Assembly: GCA_002404095.1 (NCBI GenBank)
Contig: DHJA01000005.1
Location: 1 to 17,020, forward strand
DNA from: Planctomycetaceae bacterium UBA4732
GTDB taxonomy: Bacteria; Planctomycetota; Planctomycetia; Gemmatales; Gemmataceae
DNA: 17,020 nucleotides
Reading direction: 5' to 3'
This document shows positions 14,414-17,020 of the stretch, one piece after another; position 1 is the stretch's first letter, and every line of letters begins with the position of its first letter. A program made the position numbers and the translations under genes. The notes under the pieces were generated by a model. The model saw only the letters and a list, made by a program, of their open reading frames with translations. It made no database searches and was not told where the DNA came from.

Positions 14414-15766
14414 ATGGAACGCCACGAGCTGCGCATGTCCGCCGACGCCTTTGCCGAGGCGGCCCGCCGTCTGACGGCGCATCCTGACCGGCTTCTGACA
14501 ATGCCCGCCGGGCTGGCCGGTCATTCGGGGGGTCGCCTGTGGCTGGCCCACCGCCTCGGCGCCTCGGCCGGCCCGCGCGTCGTCATCGCCGCCGCGGAAA
14601 CGTCCGATGCCTTGAGCCGCGCTCTGCACACGGCGTTGGCCGCGTCCGAACACCATATAACCAGCCTGGCCCTCGCCTTCGGGGTCGGGACCGCCGCCGG
14701 CCGCGTCGCCGGCCTCTGCCGCACGGCCGCGGGCACGGCGCCGCTGCACGCCGTCACTCTGGCCGGTCCCAGCTTCCTGGGCGTGCGGTTGAGGCCGGAA
14801 GACGCGGCGCCCGGCGACGGCCTGCTGTCGCCGACGGAGGTCTTCTCCCGCACCATCGGCGCGCTGGGCGCCGACGCCTTCGCCCGATTGCGCCGGCTGA
14901 GGGTGGCCGTCGTCGGCTGCGGCCGCACCGGCTCGCTGGCCGCCGAGGCGCTGGCCGCCATGGGCGTCGCCCGGCTGACGCTGGTCGACGCCGACCTGCT
15001 GGAACCGCACAACCTGGGCGAGATGGCCGGGGTCAGCCCGGACGACCTGGGCCGGCCCAAGGCTGCGGCCCTGGCCGACACGGCGCGCCGCCAAGCCGCC
15101 TACCGCGGCACGGACGTCGTCGCGGCGGCCTCCTCCGTGCTGGCGCTGCCCGCCCTGTTCGCGCTAAAGCCCGCCGACGTGCTGGTGAGCTGCGCTAACA
15201 GCCCGTCGGCCCGGCTGGCCTGCGCCGCCCTAGCGGCGCTCTACTTGCAGCCCCTCCTCGACATCGGCACGGGCGTACTGACCGCTCCGGGCGGGCGGCG
15301 CATGGGGTTGGACGTGCGACTGATCTTCCCTGGCCGCTGCCTGCTGTGCCTCGGCGGCGTGGCCGCCCACGCGGGAGGATTTCTACCGCGACCTCCTGCT
15401 CGAAGAGTTGCCGCAGGACTTGCGAGCGTTCACCTCCTCGCGTCTGGACGCCGACAACGTCTGGTGGTTCCTCGACGGCCTCGACGAGGTGGGCGAGGGA
15501 CGGCGGGCCTTGCTCGGCCGGCTGCTCGACGCCATGCAATCGTGGAAAGGCCGCGTCCTACTGGGGACGCGGCCGTACGGTCTGGATGCTTGCCGGGACG
15601 ACCTAGTCCGCCGCTGGCCCGGGGAGTCGCCGACCTACCGCCTGGCCCCGTTCGACCGCGGCCAATCGCGTCTTTTCGTGCAACGATGGTTCGGCGACGA
15701 CCCGCGCGGGAAACTCCTGCAAGATCGGATCGACGGCAGCTCGGCGGTGCGGATGTTGGCCTATAG
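14414..15766 (+). CDS. E1-like ThiF-family adenylyltransferase, 3' end replaced
   Basis: Residues about 157-315 form a ThiF/MoeB/E1-type adenylation domain: the nucleotide loop VAVVGCGRTGSLAAEAL (168-173 is GCGRTG), LTLVDADLLEPHNLGEM with the conserved Asp192, the DLGRPKAAALAD helix, ADVLVSCANS, and the first zinc-type pair CLLC (309-312). E1-like enzymes activate the C-terminus of ubiquitin-like or sulphur-carrier proteins with ATP. The N-terminal 155 residues occupy the place of the JAB peptidase domain in planctomycete JAB-ThiF fusions, but no HxHxxxD motif is visible, so it is degenerate or different. After about residue 315 (15359) the reading frame is antisense-like, while another frame becomes a NACHT fragment; the second CxxC pair is lost. 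The open frame to 15766 is therefore mostly chance, and the gene is probably a pseudogene. No E2 or ubiquitin-like gene is nearby. Confidence 0.7.
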   Translation: MERHELRMSADAFAEAARRLTAHPDRLLTMPAGLAGHSGGRLWLAHRLGASAGPRVVIAAAETSDALSRALHTALAASEHHITSLALAFGVGTAAGRVAGLCRTAAGTAPLHAVTLAGPSFLGVRLRPEDAAPGDGLLSPTEVFSRTIGALGADAFARLRRLRVAVVGCGRTGSLAAEALAAMGVARLTLVDADLLEPHNLGEMAGVSPDDLGRPKAAALADTARRQAAYRGTDVVAAASSVLALPALFALKPADVLVSCANSPSARLACAALAALYLQPLLDIGTGVLTAPGGRRMGLDVRLIFPGRCLLCLGGVAAHAGGFLPRPPARRVAAGLASVHLLASGRRQRLVVPRRPRRGGRGTAGLARPAARRHAIVERPRPTGDAAVRSGCLPGRPSPPLARGVADLPPGPVRPRPIASFRATMVRRRPARETPARSDRRQLGGADVGL

Positions 15767-16177
15767 TCCCTACCTGCTCCGGCAACTCTGCGGGGTGGCG
15801 GCGCGGCGTGAAATCCCGGCCGAGGCGACGCGGTGCGACCTCTATGGGTGGTTCCTGGAGGATTGGCTCGGCTGCAGATTGGCTCGGGGATGAGGGTCCC
15901 TCGTTTATGGATCGCCTGGCGAATCGCTTAGGGCGCGCAGCTTCCCTCGAATTCAACTGGGGGGGGTCGCATTAGCGAAGCCGCGACGCGCGAGTTGCTG
16001 ATATGGATGGCTGACCAGTTGGCCGATCCCAAAGCCCGGATACGGTACGATGCGTCGTTGGCCTGTCGCACCTGGATGACCTACAGCCCCCTGCGCTTCT
16101 TCGGCCGCCTCGATCGTCCCGCCTCATGGCAGGTGCGCACTCTCGATGACCTGTCCGCCCCACCGCCGATGGGCTGA
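15360..16177 (+). pseudogene. Second NACHT-type ATPase, broken at both ends
   Basis: Starting near 15360 the frame reads AWPPTREDFYRDLLLEELPQ, then WWFLDGLDEVGEG (Walker B of a NACHT ATPase) and RVLLGTRPYG (sensor). The Walker A half is missing because the sequence begins at the E1 junction. The frame stops at 15893, but a partial duplication explains this: GATTGGCTCGG occurs at 15861-15871 and again at 15877-15887, 16 nt apart. Removing 16 nt gives a continuous DWLGDEGPSFMDRLANRLGR and onward. A second shift occurs at the run of eight G at 15959-15966, after which ISEAATRELLIWMADQLADP and so on continue to the stop at 16177. It differs from the NACHT protein on the other strand, so it is not a local duplicate. 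Confidence 0.72.
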
Positions 16178-16366
16178 TGCAATCCGTTCGGAAAATTCTC
16201 CCCCTCGTGCGAAGGTTTGCCGCCTTCTTCGGGTAAGTGTAATTACCAAGGACACTCCGGCGGGCCGCGAGATCTCCGCCCCGCGGCGCCTCTGCCGCGG
16301 CCTTCCGTCCACCGCGCGGCGGGGCGGCCGCAATCCTTCCCTTGTCTCTGAAACAGGAGTCGCACC

Positions 16367-16630
16367 ATGCCGCGCCTCCGCGGCGCCGGCCCAGTCATCA
16401 TGCCCGAGGCCGAGATGTACCCCGCCCGCAACGCCGGCCGGCTCAGCCCGACCGATATCAAGGTCATCAGCACGACGGCCGAGGCGGCCGTCTCGGCCGT
16501 CGTCGATCCCGTCGGGGACCGTTATCGATCTGGTGCGCCGCTCCCTCGACGCCAAGAAATAGTAGCTGCGGAAGGCCAACCAACGCCCGGTCAACGAAGC
16601 AGGGCGACCGGGCGCTGTGGCCCTTCTTGA
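16367..16630 (+). CDS. Small hypothetical protein, probably frameshifted
   Basis: The ATG at 16367 has AGGAG 7 nt upstream. The first ~50 residues are protein-like (MPEAEMYPARNAGRLSPTDI, then KVISTTAEAAVSAVVDPVG). In the open frame the remainder is low-quality to 16630. Skipping one base in GGGG at 16514-16517 gives instead TVIDLVRRSLDAKK and tandem TAG stops at 16557-16562, a 64-aa protein with a helical end, nearly the same size as the next gene. I prefer that reading. It is followed by a hairpin and the 65-aa repeat protein. Function unknown. Confidence 0.45.
   Translation: MPRLRGAGPVIMPEAEMYPARNAGRLSPTDIKVISTTAEAAVSAVVDPVGDRYRSGAPLPRRQEIVAAEGQPTPGQRSRATGRCGPS
16584..16614 (+). terminator. 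Hairpin between the two small plus-strand genes
   Basis: CGCCCGGTC at 16584-16592 pairs with GACCGGGCG at 16606-16614 around a 13-nt loop, 22 nt after the tandem stops. The following CTTCTTGATTT is only weakly T-rich, so this may be a weak terminator or attenuator before the 65-aa gene. Confidence 0.35.
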
Positions 16631-16657
16631 TTTCCGACGTTTCTAGGAACCCCACGC

Positions 16658-16855
16658 ATGAACATCTTCGGCAACCCCTCGGGCCGCGATGTCCACGGCA
16701 ATTCGGCGAACGGCGACGTAGTCGGCAATCCTGCCGGAACTGACGCCAAGGGCAATGCGCCCAACGACGCCTGGGGCCACTACACCTCCGATGCTTCGCA
16801 CGGCGGCGGCTTCCTCGCCGCCGTGGACTTCTTGGGCAACCTCTTCGGCGTCTGA
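16658..16855 (+). CDS. 65-aa protein built of 9-residue Gly-Asn-Asp repeats
   Basis: A 65-aa protein with AGGAA about 9 nt before its ATG. After MNIF it consists of four tandem 9-residue units: GNPSGRDVH, GNSANGDVV, GNPAGTDAK, GNAPNDAWG (27-bp DNA units at 16670-16696, 16697-16723, 16724-16750, 16751-16777). Each starts Gly-Asn and three have Asp at position 7. A linker HYTSDASHGGG leads to a hydrophobic, amphipathic end (FLAAVDFLGNLFGV). Period nine with Gly and Asp recalls RTX-type calcium-binding nonapeptides, but the pattern is not the canonical one and the protein is very small. A secreted peptide or membrane-active product is possible. There is no signal peptide. Unknown family. Confidence 0.6.
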   Translation: MNIFGNPSGRDVHGNSANGDVVGNPAGTDAKGNAPNDAWGHYTSDASHGGGFLAAVDFLGNLFGV

Positions 16856-16947
16856 CAACGCCCCGTCGCGGCGCCTGGTCCGACCCGCGCGGACGGGTTA
16901 CCGCACCCGGGAGGCCGCCCGGCCCGTCGGCCTTTGCCCGCCCGGAA

Positions 16948-16976
16948 CGGCCCCGGCCCGTCGTGGGCCGGGGCCG
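16948..16976 (+). terminator. Strong GC hairpin after the repeat-protein gene
   Basis: CGGCCCCGGCCC at 16948-16959 pairs perfectly with GGGCCGGGGCCG at 16965-16976 (12 bp, loop GTCGT). It lies 92 nt past the stop and is followed by GCCTATTTC, a poor T-tract. It is a probable transcript end for the plus-strand unit. Confidence 0.5.
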
Positions 16977-17020
16977 GCCTATTTCAAAGGCGTTCTCTTA
17001 GAGCCTGTGCGAAAAATCAT

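Noticed and set aside
14126..15094. 322-aa minus-strand ORF opposite the E1-like gene
   Set aside because: Its Gly/Gln/Arg-rich sequence has no domain and is the antisense of a clear ThiF domain.
1..17020. CRISPR array
   Set aside because: No regularly spaced direct repeats with unique spacers were seen; the only tandem repeats are the 27-bp coding units at 16670-16777.

Overview
The window looks like planctomycete DNA (Planctomycetota, Gemmata-like; inferred). The reasons are high GC, a Tat-exported DUF1501 protein, paired PDZ/aspartyl-protease lipases-style exported proteins typical of that phylum, an NtrC-type regulator with a degenerate kinase, and an ECF sigma factor beside a NACHT ATPase. 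No search could be run, so all family names rest on motifs read from the sequence.

Layout. (1) 1-6515 is orderly chromosome. Two minus-strand blocks come first: a response regulator plus histidine kinase (2244 to 73), and two retropepsin-PDZ exported proteins plus DUF1501 (5537 to 2335) behind an extended -10 promoter. Then, on the plus strand, come tatA with its own promoter and a tRNA-Val(CAC). Every frame here is intact. (2) 6516-8880, just downstream of the tRNA, is a graveyard. It holds the N-terminus of an integrase fused to the C-terminus of a type I restriction specificity subunit (HsdS), an apparently intact REP-associated (Y1) transposase with REP-like hairpins around it, the N-terminal part of a YgjP-like metallopeptidase, and a frameshifted VirD4/TraG coupling protein on the other strand. 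(3) 8889-13883 is a minus-strand block: an ECF sigma factor, a 150-aa partner protein, a large protein with a Lon-like domain, a NACHT ATPase and HEAT repeats (interrupted by two apparent one-base frameshifts), then two small unknown genes. (4) 14150-16855 is divergent, on the plus strand. It holds a 66-aa protein, an E1-like ThiF adenylyltransferase whose 3' end runs out of frame into a second broken NACHT gene, a frameshifted 64-aa ORF, and a 65-aa protein made largely of four 9-residue repeats, followed by a GC hairpin.

How it fits together. The sigma factor, small partner and NACHT protein are closely spaced and co-directional, so they probably form one regulated signalling or conflict unit, with the Lon-like domain as sensor or effector. 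The divergent E1-like/NACHT side looks like a second such unit collapsed by deletion. The concentration of frameshifts after the tRNA, against none before it, suggests a decaying genomic island rather than general sequencing error, although read-level checking is needed to separate these.
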